NCBI GenBank assembly: GCA_001880285.1
Contig: CP016269.1
Coordinates: 62,001-126,000 of the forward strand
From: Flavobacteriaceae bacterium UJ101
GTDB taxonomy: Bacteria > Bacteroidota > Bacteroidia > Flavobacteriales > UJ101
Length of the DNA stretch: 64,000 nt
Reading direction: 5' to 3'
In this document: positions 27,512 through 36,169 of the stretch, in pieces
Layout of the letters: every line of letters starts with the position of its first letter
Position numbering within the stretch: the first letter of the stretch is position 1
Made by a program: the position numbers and the translations under genes
The notes under the pieces: generated by a model
The model's database searches: none
What the model was told of the DNA's origin: nothing
What the model saw: the letters and a program-made list of their open reading frames with translations, nothing else

Positions 27512-28036
27512 ATGATAAATACTATGACCAACATATCTAAAAAACATCTACATTATATATTTCTCAAACAAACTTTAAGTTCTGTTTTTATGAATTTTAT
27601 AATGACTGGATTCATGACATGGGTTACACTTAAAGAAAACAAAACCATGTCATTATCAGGTGAGAATAACTTTGTTATGGATCTTATTATGACCACTTTC
27701 TTTTTTATGTTTTTTACTTGTCTTTTTACTTCTAGGGCTAGTCGAAAAGCTATTCGTTCAAAAGAACTTCCTTTAATTCAATGGGATAGCAAAACAAAAT
27801 TATTTATAAACCATCAACCTTCCCCTTTTATAGGAAGTTTAGGTATTGCTTTCATTACAACCATTATAGTCACCCCTATTTTATTTGGTATTTTAATTCT
27901 TACTGAAAATACTACTTTCTCTCTATGCAATTATATTCTATTAAAATCATGTTATGCTGCTTTATTAGCTGCCTTATTGACTCCACTAGTTTCATTACTA
28001 TCGCTTTCTGAAAATAGTTATGATGCTCCTTTATAA
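27512..28036 (+). CDS. Small four-helix membrane protein, unknown
   Basis: The 174-residue protein (or 170 if it starts at the ATG at 27524) has four hydrophobic segments, at about 25-40, 55-75, 108-132 and 140-165. A polar cytoplasmic loop with TSRASRKAIRSKELPLIQWD lies between helices two and three. The two halves look loosely repeated, recalling DUF2798-like proteins, but no diagnostic motif was recognised. It stands alone between a leftward hydrolase and the convergent fahA. A hairpin terminator follows its stop. Confidence 0.5.
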   Translation: MINTMTNISKKHLHYIFLKQTLSSVFMNFIMTGFMTWVTLKENKTMSLSGENNFVMDLIMTTFFFMFFTCLFTSRASRKAIRSKELPLIQWDSKTKLFINHQPSPFIGSLGIAFITTIIVTPILFGILILTENTTFSLCNYILLKSCYAALLAALLTPLVSLLSLSENSYDAPL

Positions 28037-28059
28037 ATTTTACTATTAAAACATAAAAA

Positions 28060-28088
28060 AATATCCTTTCAAAATTTGAAAGGATATT
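28060..28088. terminator. Bidirectional terminator between the membrane protein gene and fahA
   Basis: A 14-bp perfect inverted repeat centred on one base (28060-28073 with 28075-28088, containing ATATCCTTTCAAA) is preceded by an A-run and lies 24 nt after the rightward stop and 20 nt after the fahA stop. Confidence 0.85.
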
Positions 28089-28107
28089 AAATTTAACACT
28101 AATTCAA

Positions 28108-29364
28108 TTAATCTTTTGCAGGTAATAATTGACTCTTTACCTCTCCAAAACCAATGCGAATATCATCTTTCTCACAATGTCCTCGCATAATAACCGTATC
28201 AAAATCGTTAATAAATTTACGTTCTGAACCGTCTTTCATTTTTAAAGGTTTTGTTCCACGCCATGATAACTCCAACATAGAACCATACGAATCAGGTGTT
28301 TTACCACTAATGGTACCACTAGCGTATACATCTCCTATTTCAATATTACAACCATTCACTGTATGGTGAGCCAGTTGTTGACTCATATTCCAATACATAT
28401 ATTTAAAGTTACTTTTACAAACAACCGTTTCTTCTTGGTTTTCAGGCTGAATAGCTACTTGTAATTGAATATCAAAATTCCTTTTTCCTTCATATTGTAA
28501 ATAAGGTAATACTTCCGGATCTTGTTTAGGGCTTTCTACACGAAAAGGTTCTAAAGCATCTAGTGTAACTACCCATGGAGAAATAGAGGACCCAAAATTC
28601 TTTGCTAGAAAAGGACCTAACGGTACATATTCCCATTTTTGAATATCACGAGCAGACCAATCGTTAAATAATACCATACCAAAAATATAATCTTCAGCAT
28701 CATTTACATGAATAGCATTTCCTAATTGTGTATTGGTATTGGTAATAAAAGCCATTTCTAATTCAAAATCAACCAAACGAGAAGGTCCAAAAACAGGTGT
28801 AGTTGAATCCCCTATTACTTGCTGCCCTTTCGGTCTATGTAAGGGAACTCCTGAGGGTACAATTGAAGAAGAGCGTCCGTGATAGCCTACCGGGATATGT
28901 TTCCAATTGGGTAACAATGCATTATCAGGATCACGAAACATGGTTCCTACATTGGTAGCATGTTCTATGCTACTATAAAAATCGGTATAGTTTGGTATAA
29001 AAATAGGTATTTGCATGTTTACTTCTTCCAATGGAATAAAAGCCTTTTCACGCGTATCTTGATCTTCTTTTAAACGATTTTCATTTGTAGAAAGAAGATT
29101 TTGAATATGTAAACGTACTTTTGAAGTGGTTTCCTTACCTAATCCTATAAACGGATTGAGAATATAACTATCAAAATAATTTACATCTAATAAATCATTA
29201 TCAAAATAACCTTTTTCAAACAAAACACTTAAATCAACTGCATAGTTTCCTATTGCTACAGCAGCTCTTGGTGGTAATTCTCCATATTGAATAATTCCAA
29301 AAGGGATATTGTATATGGTAAAATCTGAATTTTCTGGGACTTCAACCCATGATTGTAATTTCAT
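28108..29364 (-). CDS. fahA: Fumarylacetoacetase
   Basis: The ATG at 29364 was chosen because MKLQSWVEVPENSDFTIYNIPFG is the usual family start; the longer frame to 29403 runs through a simple intergenic repeat. The 418-residue enzyme splits fumarylacetoacetate to fumarate and acetoacetate, the last step of tyrosine breakdown. It shows YHGRSSSIVPSG (about 155), the metal site LVDFELEMAFI (about 192-202), FNDWSARDIQKWEYVPLGPF (about 233-252) and GTISGKTPDSYGSML near 355. It is the last of the leftward hmgA-hppD-fahA cluster. Confidence 0.96.
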   Translation of the reverse strand: MKLQSWVEVPENSDFTIYNIPFGIIQYGELPPRAAVAIGNYAVDLSVLFEKGYFDNDLLDVNYFDSYILNPFIGLGKETTSKVRLHIQNLLSTNENRLKEDQDTREKAFIPLEEVNMQIPIFIPNYTDFYSSIEHATNVGTMFRDPDNALLPNWKHIPVGYHGRSSSIVPSGVPLHRPKGQQVIGDSTTPVFGPSRLVDFELEMAFITNTNTQLGNAIHVNDAEDYIFGMVLFNDWSARDIQKWEYVPLGPFLAKNFGSSISPWVVTLDALEPFRVESPKQDPEVLPYLQYEGKRNFDIQLQVAIQPENQEETVVCKSNFKYMYWNMSQQLAHHTVNGCNIEIGDVYASGTISGKTPDSYGSMLELSWRGTKPLKMKDGSERKFINDFDTVIMRGHCEKDDIRIGFGEVKSQLLPAKD

Positions 29365-29370
29365 AAAATT

Positions 29371-29435
29371 GTTATTGGTTATTAGCTGTTGGTTATTGGT
29401 CATTTTCTAAAAGCAGATAACCAACAACCAATAAC
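29371..29435. repeat. Imperfect inverted repeat of GGTTATTGGTTATT-like words
   Basis: GTTATTGGTT (29371-29380) and GTTGGTTAT (29388-29396) on one side pair with the single run at 29417-29435 (ATAACCAACAACCAATAAC) on the other, leaving a 7-nt bulge. It fills the hppD-fahA gap and could form a hairpin in the transcript. Confidence 0.6.
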
Positions 29436-29440
29436 TAAAT

Positions 29441-30601
29441 TTATAATGTACCTCTTAATTCTTGCTCTCTTTCAATAGATTCAAATAAAGCCTTAAAGTT
29501 TCCAGCTCCAAAACCTTTTGCTCCCATTCGTTGAATAATCTCAAAGAATAAAGTCGGTCGGTCTTGAACAGGTTTAGTAAAAATTTGAAGCAAATAACCT
29601 TCTTCATCTGCATCAATCATAATTCCTAAACGAGCTAATAAATCAATGTCTTCTTTTAACTCATGAGAGAATTCTTCTAAACGTTTTGGAACCATTTTAT
29701 AATATTCATCAGGTGGTGTAGATAAAAACTCTACTCCTCTTGCTCGCATCTCAGAAACGGTTTTCGCAATATCATTCGTTGTTACGGCAATATGTTGAAC
29801 ACCGGGTCCCTCATAAAAATCAAGATATTCTTCTATTTGTGATTTTTTCTTTCCTTCAGCAGGTTCATTAATTGGGAATTTGACACGTCCATTTCCATTT
29901 GACATAACTTTACTCATCAAAGCAGAATATTCGGTATGAATTTGCTTATCATCAAAAGATAAGAAATTTTCAAATCCCATTACTTCTTCATACCATTTTA
30001 CCCAAATATTCATTTCATTCCAACCTACATTTCCTACCATGTGGTCAATATATTTCAAACCTGTAGAAGTTGGATTATAATCCGATTTCCATTCTTGATA
30101 TCCTGGTAAAAAGATTCCATTGTAATTTTTTCTCTCAACAAAGATATGTACGGTTTCTCCGTAGGTATAAATTCCCGAGCGAACCACTTCTCCATGTTCA
30201 TCTTTCTCAACAGTAGGTTCCATAAAAGGCTTTGCACCTCTTTTAATTGTTTCTTCAAATGCACTTTTAGCATCTTCTACCCATAATGCTACCACTTTTA
30301 CTCCATCTCCATGTTTTACAATGTGGTCATTTAGTTTTGAATCACTTTTTAAAGGTGTTGTTAATACCAAACGAATTTTATCTTGCTTTAATACATACGA
30401 AGCTCGATCTTTTACTCCAGTCTCCAATCCTGCATAGGCTAATGATTGAAAACCAAAGGCTGTTTTATAATAATGAGCTGCTTGTTTTGCATTTCCTACA
30501 TATAATTCTACATAATCTGTCCCTAGTAAAGGAAGAAAATCTTGAGCTCCTTCAAATATTTTTTCTAATCCGTATTCTGTATTTTTTAAATCTGTTGACA
30601 T
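29441..30601 (-). CDS. hppD: 4-hydroxyphenylpyruvate dioxygenase
   Basis: This 386-residue non-heme iron enzyme converts 4-hydroxyphenylpyruvate to homogentisate in tyrosine breakdown. It has two VOC-type domains. Iron ligands are the His in YIDHMVGNV (near 187), the His in GVQHIAVTTNDI (near 271) and the Glu in LFFEIIQRMGAKGFGAGNFKAL (near 352). The C-terminal block is the most diagnostic part and is intact. Length fits the family (about 360-390). The gene lies between hmgA and fahA on the same strand; a hairpin with a T-run stands between hmgA and this gene, so it may have its own promoter. Confidence 0.97.
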   Translation of the reverse strand: MSTDLKNTEYGLEKIFEGAQDFLPLLGTDYVELYVGNAKQAAHYYKTAFGFQSLAYAGLETGVKDRASYVLKQDKIRLVLTTPLKSDSKLNDHIVKHGDGVKVVALWVEDAKSAFEETIKRGAKPFMEPTVEKDEHGEVVRSGIYTYGETVHIFVERKNYNGIFLPGYQEWKSDYNPTSTGLKYIDHMVGNVGWNEMNIWVKWYEEVMGFENFLSFDDKQIHTEYSALMSKVMSNGNGRVKFPINEPAEGKKKSQIEEYLDFYEGPGVQHIAVTTNDIAKTVSEMRARGVEFLSTPPDEYYKMVPKRLEEFSHELKEDIDLLARLGIMIDADEEGYLLQIFTKPVQDRPTLFFEIIQRMGAKGFGAGNFKALFESIEREQELRGTL

Positions 30602-30607
30602 TTCTTT

Positions 30608-30645
30608 ATCGCTTTTAGCCTTTAGCTTTTAAGCTTTAGGCAATT
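30608..30645. repeat. Simple-word intergenic repeat (CTTTTAGCCTTTAGCTTTTAAGCTTTAGG type)
   Basis: Just upstream of hppD the sequence repeats the word TTTAGC/CTTTAG several times, three copies in about 30 nt. It looks like the same class of short-word intergenic repeats seen at 29371, 41236 and 53749. Confidence 0.45.
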
Positions 30646-30668
30646 ATTAATTATATATTTATATTTTG

Positions 30669-30693
30669 AAAAAAGTGCTTGAATATTAAGCAC
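30669..30693 (-). terminator. Terminator or attenuator between hmgA and hppD
   Basis: On the minus strand GTGCTT-loop-AAGCAC (30693 down to 30675) is followed at once by six T residues. It lies about 120 nt after the hmgA stop and 70 nt before hppD. Confidence 0.65.
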
Positions 30694-30816
30694 AACTAAA
30701 ACCTTCATTAAAAATGAAGAAAAGATATGAAACACATTACCACATGGCTCTGTGTAAAGAAGATAAATAAGGTCGATGTAAATTTCTCATCTAATTATTT
30801 TCAATTTATACTACTA

Positions 30817-31971
30817 TTATTCTAACCATGATTTATAATAATCTCCTTTCTCTATAGACAATGCTTGCTCTGTAATTTGCAAAGGTCTAAAAGGATCAAT
30901 CATTACGGCCAATTCATTGGTTTCTTTTTTACCAATACTACGTTCCATAGCTCCTGGTTGTGGTCCATGTGGAATTCCTCCTGGATGCAACGTAATATAA
31001 CCTGGTTGAATATCATTGCGACTCATAAAGTCTCCATCTACATAATACAACATCTCTTCAGAATCAATATTACTATGATTATAAGGTGCCGGTATTGCTT
31101 CCGGATGATAATCATACAACCTAGGAACAAAAGAACATACTACAAAATTATGCCCTTCAAAATTTTGATGTACAGGTGGTGGTTGATGAACTCTCCCAGT
31201 GATAGGTTCAAAATCATGAATGGAAAAACCATAAGGATAAAATAAACCATCCCAACCTACTACATCAAATGGATGTGTTGCATAGGTTACTTCATGAATA
31301 ACACCATCTTTTTTAATCTTCATTAAAAAATCTCCTTTTTCATCAATAGGTTCTTTGTATTCAGGCATTTTAATATCACGCTCACAAAATGGGGCATGCT
31401 CTAACAATTGTCCAAATTCATTTCGATAACGTCTAGGTGTTACAATAGGACTTGCTGACTCAATAATCAACAATTTATTATCTTCTGTTTCAAATTCAAT
31501 CTGATAAATGGTTCCTCTTGGTATCACCAAATAATCTCCATATTCAAATGAAATATCTCCTAAAAACGTTTTCAATACTCCTTTTCCTTTTTGGATAAAA
31601 AGTAATTCATCACACATTCCATTTTTGTAAAAATACTCTTTTGTAGAATGTTTGGGTGATGCTACTTGAATTTCCAAATCATGATTAAAGAAAATAGGAA
31701 TTCTACTTTCTAAAAAATCATCTATTTCTGGAACTTCAAATGCATCAAATTTTCTAGGAACGATGTTTTTTTCAATTGCTGCTACCGGAGCTACATCTTT
31801 TGTTTTTCCTATAGACTTAATTTGAGTAGGTCGATGAATGTGGTACAATAAAGAAGAAATTCCATGAAACCCTTCTGTACCGAATAATTGTTCGTAGTAA
31901 TGATTCCCCTCCGGACTTTTAAAAACAGTATGCCGTTTTGGAGGAATCTTTCCTAATGAAAAATATCTCAT
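30817..31971 (-). CDS. hmgA: Homogentisate 1,2-dioxygenase
   Basis: The 384-residue cupin-fold iron dioxygenase opens the ring of homogentisate to maleylacetoacetate. The start RYFSLGKIPPKRHTVFKSPEG and YYEQLFGTEGFHGISSLLYH (about 26-45) match the family, as do YNHSNIDSEEMLYYVDGDF (about 297-315), which carries the iron Glu, and LHPGGIPHGPQPGAME (about 322-337), which carries the iron His. Bacterial homologues of this shorter form (about 385 residues) are common in Bacteroidota, against about 440 in others. It is the first gene of the leftward tyrosine catabolic cluster. Confidence 0.95.
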   Translation of the reverse strand: MRYFSLGKIPPKRHTVFKSPEGNHYYEQLFGTEGFHGISSLLYHIHRPTQIKSIGKTKDVAPVAAIEKNIVPRKFDAFEVPEIDDFLESRIPIFFNHDLEIQVASPKHSTKEYFYKNGMCDELLFIQKGKGVLKTFLGDISFEYGDYLVIPRGTIYQIEFETEDNKLLIIESASPIVTPRRYRNEFGQLLEHAPFCERDIKMPEYKEPIDEKGDFLMKIKKDGVIHEVTYATHPFDVVGWDGLFYPYGFSIHDFEPITGRVHQPPPVHQNFEGHNFVVCSFVPRLYDYHPEAIPAPYNHSNIDSEEMLYYVDGDFMSRNDIQPGYITLHPGGIPHGPQPGAMERSIGKKETNELAVMIDPFRPLQITEQALSIEKGDYYKSWLE

Positions 31972-32134
31972 ATCTTTATAATTTTAGTAGCGTCAAGTTA
32001 CGAAATTAAATCTATACTTTTGCAAACTAAAAATCGATTTCCGATCTCTGTAAGAAATCCAGTAAATCTTTAAATTTTTATATAAAATATTTTCCTAAAC
32101 CCTATTAAATTCTTAAAATAACTTCCTATACTCT

Positions 32135-32539
32135 TTACGGATATAGAAACGCTACAGTTTGTTTTAACTCAGGATGTAAACTTTTTGCCACAGGACATGT
32201 TAGCGCTGCTTTTTCCAATATTGTTTTCGTTTTATCATCAAAATTTTGATTCATGATTATGGTTATCTGAACTTCATTAATTCTTCTAGGCTCAGTACCC
32301 ATGAGTTTTGTTACTTCTGCTTTTGTTCCTTCTAAATCAACTTCCATTGTATTGGCTTTGATTCCCATAATAGTCATCATACAACTGGCTAGCGCTGTTG
32401 CTACTAAATCAGTTGGAGAAAAAGCTTCTCCCTTTCCATGATTATCAACTGGTGCATCTGTTATAATTTCATTATTCGATTTTACATGAACTGCAGTTGT
32501 TCTTAATCCACCTAAATATTGTACTTCTGAAGTTATCAT
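32135..32539 (-). CDS. OsmC family protein
   Basis: The 134-residue protein matches the OsmC/Ohr fold, whose members reduce organic hydroperoxides with two cysteines. Visible elements are GKGEAFSPTDLVATALASCMMTIMGI (about 34-59, first Cys in ASCMMT), and the closing LTCPVAKSLHPEL (about 113-125, second Cys in TCPVAKSLH). Both reactive cysteines are in place. This subgroup (YhfA-like OsmC) is broad and the exact peroxide is unknown. It follows CsaA with 24 nt between them, in a leftward pair. Confidence 0.92.
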   Translation of the reverse strand: MITSEVQYLGGLRTTAVHVKSNNEIITDAPVDNHGKGEAFSPTDLVATALASCMMTIMGIKANTMEVDLEGTKAEVTKLMGTEPRRINEVQITIIMNQNFDDKTKTILEKAALTCPVAKSLHPELKQTVAFLYP

Positions 32540-32563
32540 AATTTATTATTTGCTTTTTTATTA

Positions 32564-32902
32564 TTAATACATTTTAGCTCCGTTTGGAACTTTTGTTTGT
32601 GGTTGTGAAATTACAATTTTTCCTTCTTCATCTTCAAATCCTGTTAATAAAAATTGACTCATAAAAGGACCTATTTGTTTTTCACTAAAATTAACTACAC
32701 CTATTATTTGCTGATCAAGTAATTCTTCTTTTGTATAATTTTCCACAATTTGAGCACTTGTTTTCTTTATACCTATTTCCTTTCCAAAATCTACTGTAAC
32801 TTTATATGCTGGTTTTCGAGCTTCAGGAAAATCTTCTACTTCAATAATGGTTCCAACATGCAGTGCAATTTTTTCAAAATCATTCCATTCAATTATTTCC
32901 AT
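32564..32902 (-). CDS. csaA: CsaA-type tRNA-binding domain protein
   Basis: The 112-residue protein is a stand-alone OB-fold domain related to the tRNA-binding region of methionyl- and phenylalanyl-tRNA synthetases. It shows [26 protein letters not shown] (about 9-34), [27 protein letters not shown] (about 46-72) and the end [12 protein letters not shown], which track Bacillus CsaA closely along its length. CsaA has been linked to protein export as a chaperone and forms dimers. It diverges from the T9SS cargo gene with only 32 nt between the starts, and leads into the osmC gene. Confidence 0.92.
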   Translation of the reverse strand: MEIIEWNDFEKIALHVGTIIEVEDFPEARKPAYKVTVDFGKEIGIKKTSAQIVENYTKEELLDQQIIGVVNFSEKQIGPFMSQFLLTGFEDEEGKIVISQPQTKVPNGAKMY

Positions 32903-32934
32903 ATATTTTTTAAATTTGGAGAAAACTTAAATTT

Positions 32935-35403
32935 ATGAGAAATTTACTACAAAGCATAATCTTTTTATTTTGTATTAATATTTTTTCACAAACCAATAAT
33001 TTTAATGATTGTGTTGGTGCCATTCCTATTTGTGGAGATGAACCTATTTCATATGACCCAAAAGGAAGTGGCCTTAATGATTTTTCTTCTCCTAACAATT
33101 TTCCACCCAGTTGTCAATTCACAGAAAGTGCTTCTCTATGGTTAAAAATTAAAGTTGCAACTAAAGGAACTCTAAGTTTTACCATTGCTCCAAATAATAA
33201 TATAGATGATTATGATTTTGCTATTTATAAACCAGAGTCTTCATGCAACGATTTAGGGAGATCAATTCGATGTTCTTCAACTAATCCTCAAGCAGCAGGT
33301 GTTTCAGCACTTACAGGATTAAGGGATTCTGAAAATGATACTTCTGAAGGCCCAGGCACACTTGGAAATGGTTTTGTTAAATCACTTTCAGTAGAAACTG
33401 GTGAAATTTATTATATTTTTATAAATAACTATTCTCAAAGAAATGGTTTTCAGCTTTCTTGGGGAGGAACAGCTTCATTAGATTGTAATATCACATGTGA
33501 TTTAGGTATTGATGTTGAAAAAGATGCTTGTAATACCAATACATTTGATTTAAATGAATTAGAAACAGAAGTAAAAAATGGGGATGATCAACTCGATATA
33601 ATTTTCTATAAAACATTAAGAGATGCTCAAAATAACATTACACGAAATCAAATAACAGGAACCACTTATACAACACAAAATGAATCTGAAACAATTTATG
33701 CTAAAATTACAAATGAAGAAAATTGTGTTGATTACAAAACAGTCAAACTTAATTCTGTTAATTTTCAAGTAAATAATGAAACTTTTTATTTTTGTGAAGA
33801 TGATAGCTCCCCTTCTATTATGCTCGAAAATAATTATTCCAATGCTCAATTAAATTGGTACGATTCTGAATCAAGTAATACACCTATTTATACAGGAACT
33901 ACTTTTAACCCTCCTCTTGTAACACATGATTATTTTATTCAATTTGCACATAATGAAATATCTTGTACAAGTTCTAAAGCTAAAATAAGTGTTATTGTAG
34001 AACCTAAACCGACTCTTTCAATCAATACTCTTTATACCAATTGGTTTTATAATCAAACAGTTAATTTACAGGCTATAGGAAATGGATTAACTTATCAATG
34101 GTCAGGCCCCAATACTACCAGTACTGATCCTGAAATTAAGTTTATAGCTTCTTCTGATCAAAAAGGAACCTATACTGTAACAAGTAAACAAAACTCAGCT
34201 TGTGAAACAAGTACTTCAATTGATTTAAACATATATCAAGATGTAGAATCATATTTAGGAGAAGATGTAATACTATGTAATGATAGTCAATTTAAATTAT
34301 CTTACCCTTCAATCGATGGTTTTCAGTACAAATGGAGCACAGGAGAGAGTACCAATGAAATATCTATTACAAAAGAGGGAACTTATCAACTTACGGTTAC
34401 AACTCCTGATGGAAACCAATCTACAGGAGAAATAAACATTACTTTTTTACCAAATATTGAACTATCCATCACAACACCTTATAACCATTATTTTTATGGA
34501 GATGAAATGAACTTATCCGTTAATACTAATGTAAAAGATCTTACTAACTTTTCTTACGAATGGACACTTCCAAATTCAAATACAATAATAATGGAAGGAG
34601 AAACTATTTTGATTCCTATTGAAAGCGAAGAACAAACTGGAGTATACACTGTAACAGGAACTACTTCAGAAAATTGCATAGCACAAAACAATCTTAATAT
34701 TACAACTTATATTGATGTAGAAACTGCCTTAGGTGATGATATTTATTTATGTAAAGACCAAATAATTACATTATCATACCCTATAGATGGATTAACCTAT
34801 CAATGGAATAATGGTGAAACTACTCAAAGTATTGAAATAAATGAAGAAGGTACTTATCAATTGACCGTTACAACTCCAGATGGGAACCAATCTACAGGGA
34901 CTATATCAATTATAGCTTCTAATCTTCAATTAAATGAAGTTTACACTTGTTTCAACCAAATTATTGCACAAGCAAAAGGAGGAACAGCTCCTTATCAATA
35001 TTCATTAGATGGTATCAATTATCAAGATAATCCCTTATTTACCAATATTCAATCATCAGGTAATTATCAAATCCACATAAAAGATGCTAACTCTTGTGAA
35101 GTAAAAACAGATTATACATTTATACAATCATTTGTTCTTCATCAATTGTTTAGTCCAAATGGAGACCATATCAATGATGAATGGAATTTAAGTGCTTTAC
35201 GAGGTTGTAATAAAATAGATGTCAAAATATTTGATCGCTATGGACGATTTATATACAGAATGAATTCTAATAACTTAATTTGGAATGGGAAAGTAGGAAA
35301 TAAAGTATTACCTAGTAATACCTACTGGTATCATATTGATTTTAATGATGGGATTACACCTTCTATAAAATCTCATATCACCATTAAACGAGTTAAAAAT
35401 TAA
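32935..35403 (+). CDS. Large T9SS cargo protein with type B sorting domain
   Basis: The 822-residue protein has a signal peptide (cleavage near NIFSQTNNF, residue 20) and ends with a type B type IX secretion domain: LHQLFSPNGDHINDEWNLSAL (about 735-755), IKIFDRYGRFIY-like DVKIFDRYGRFIYRM and SNTYWYHIDF. It begins with a domain of DCVGAIPICGDEPISYDPKGSG type (about 23-200) that is common in flavobacterial adhesins, then has Ig/PKD-like modules. Two of these, about 436-498 and 594-655, share TYQLTVTTPDGNQSTG exactly. It is expected on the cell surface or secreted. Function unknown; adhesion or gliding are family possibilities. Confidence 0.92.
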   Translation: MRNLLQSIIFLFCINIFSQTNNFNDCVGAIPICGDEPISYDPKGSGLNDFSSPNNFPPSCQFTESASLWLKIKVATKGTLSFTIAPNNNIDDYDFAIYKPESSCNDLGRSIRCSSTNPQAAGVSALTGLRDSENDTSEGPGTLGNGFVKSLSVETGEIYYIFINNYSQRNGFQLSWGGTASLDCNITCDLGIDVEKDACNTNTFDLNELETEVKNGDDQLDIIFYKTLRDAQNNITRNQITGTTYTTQNESETIYAKITNEENCVDYKTVKLNSVNFQVNNETFYFCEDDSSPSIMLENNYSNAQLNWYDSESSNTPIYTGTTFNPPLVTHDYFIQFAHNEISCTSSKAKISVIVEPKPTLSINTLYTNWFYNQTVNLQAIGNGLTYQWSGPNTTSTDPEIKFIASSDQKGTYTVTSKQNSACETSTSIDLNIYQDVESYLGEDVILCNDSQFKLSYPSIDGFQYKWSTGESTNEISITKEGTYQLTVTTPDGNQSTGEINITFLPNIELSITTPYNHYFYGDEMNLSVNTNVKDLTNFSYEWTLPNSNTIIMEGETILIPIESEEQTGVYTVTGTTSENCIAQNNLNITTYIDVETALGDDIYLCKDQIITLSYPIDGLTYQWNNGETTQSIEINEEGTYQLTVTTPDGNQSTGTISIIASNLQLNEVYTCFNQIIAQAKGGTAPYQYSLDGINYQDNPLFTNIQSSGNYQIHIKDANSCEVKTDYTFIQSFVLHQLFSPNGDHINDEWNLSALRGCNKIDVKIFDRYGRFIYRMNSNNLIWNGKVGNKVLPSNTYWYHIDFNDGITPSIKSHITIKRVKN
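34240..34428 (+). repeat. Internal repeat unit 1 in the T9SS cargo gene
   Basis: This module runs from DVESYLGEDVILC to TYQLTVTTPDGNQSTG (last 16 residues at 34381-34428). It is the closest relative of the unit at 34714-34899, 474 nt further on. The DNA differs at third positions while the last 16 residues are identical. Confidence 0.85.
34714..34899 (+). repeat. Internal repeat unit 2 in the T9SS cargo gene
   Basis: This module runs from DVETALGDDIYLC to TYQLTVTTPDGNQSTG (34852-34899). It matches unit 1 in order: LGxDxxLC, LSYPxxDG, xWxxGExT, TYQLTVTTPDGNQSTG. Confidence 0.85.
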
Positions 35404-35428
35404 TCTCTTGAATTATTTAATATAAAAA

Positions 35429-35459
35429 TTGTACAGTTCAACAAAAATTTCTAAATTTG
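35429..35459 (+). promoter_or_regulatory. Consensus promoter of the rpsF-rpsR-rplI operon
   Basis: TTG at 35429-35431 and TAAATTTG at 35452-35459 are 20 nt apart, an exact fit to the Bacteroidota consensus. The rpsF start is 34 nt downstream. Confidence 0.75.
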
Positions 35460-35493
35460 CAGACTTATTAACAAAATTTTAAATTTAAACAAG

Positions 35494-35832
35494 ATGGCAA
35501 ATCAGTACGAAACTGTTTTCATTTTAACTCCCGTTTTATCTGAGGCACAGGTAAAGGAAGCAGTTACAAAGTTTGAAGATTTCTTGAAAGAAAATGGAGC
35601 AGAAATTCTTCACAAAGAGAATTGGGGTCTAAAAAAACTAGCCTACTCAATTCAAAACAAAAAAAATGGGTTCTACCACCTAATCGAATTCAAAGGAGAA
35701 GGTGATATCGTAGATAAACTAGAATTAACTTATAGACGTGATGAGCGCGTTATGCGTTATTTAACTGTAAAAATGGACAAACACCATGTAGATTTTGCAG
35801 TACGTCGAAGAGAAAAAATGTCAAGTAAATAA
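35494..35832 (+). CDS. rpsF: 30S ribosomal protein S6
   Basis: The 112-residue protein is S6 of the small subunit platform, which pairs with S18. It starts [22 protein letters not shown] and shows [25 protein letters not shown] (about 43-67) and [15 protein letters not shown], the typical S6 blocks. It lacks the long acidic C-terminal tail of some species. It is first in the conserved rpsF-rpsR-rplI operon, 17 nt before rpsR, behind a clear promoter. Confidence 0.98.
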   Translation: MANQYETVFILTPVLSEAQVKEAVTKFEDFLKENGAEILHKENWGLKKLAYSIQNKKNGFYHLIEFKGEGDIVDKLELTYRRDERVMRYLTVKMDKHHVDFAVRRREKMSSK

Positions 35833-35849
35833 CCCAAAAACAGTACAAA

Positions 35850-36140
35850 ATGGCTTTAGATAATTTATCAAAAGGAAATGAAAGTAAAGTTCGTTATTTA
35901 ACTCCACTTTCAATTGAAAATAAAAACGAAAAAAAATATTGTCGATTTAAAAGATTTGGAATCAAATACATCGATTATAAAGATGCAGATTTCTTATTAC
36001 GATTTGTTAACGAACAAGGTAAAATTTTACCACGTCGTTTAACTGGAAACTCTTTGAAATACCAAAAGAAAGTATCTCAAGCAATTAAAAGATCACGTCA
36101 TTTAGCTTTAATGCCATATGTAGGTGATTTATTAAAGTAA
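35850..36140 (+). CDS. rpsR: 30S ribosomal protein S18
   Basis: The 96-residue protein is S18, the partner of S6 on the small subunit platform. It shows [39 protein letters not shown] in order (about 28-66), with the conserved ILPRRLTGN and then [21 protein letters not shown]. Only one of the Cys positions of zinc-binding S18 forms is present (YCRF). It lies between rpsF and rplI with short gaps. Confidence 0.98.
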   Translation: MALDNLSKGNESKVRYLTPLSIENKNEKKYCRFKRFGIKYIDYKDADFLLRFVNEQGKILPRRLTGNSLKYQKKVSQAIKRSRHLALMPYVGDLLK

Positions 36141-36169
36141 TGTTTACTAATTAAAAACAAATCGTAGAA

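Noticed and set aside
29365-29403. An N-terminal extension of FahA starting at 29403
   Set aside because: The extra residues are Asn/Gln-rich translation of the intergenic word repeat and are absent from the family's usual start.
30286-30618. A 110-codon frame rich in Leu and His antisense to hppD
   Set aside because: It is a shadow of hppD coding sequence, with no start context or motif.
31995-32060. A TACTTTTG box upstream of hmgA on the plus strand
   Set aside because: It points toward the tail of the leftward osmC gene and has no gene to serve; the nearby TTTTGCAAA symmetry makes it look like chance.
34240-34899. Repeats in the T9SS gene as a possible CRISPR or DNA repeat array
   Set aside because: Only two units, far apart, in frame, with silent differences; they are protein modules.
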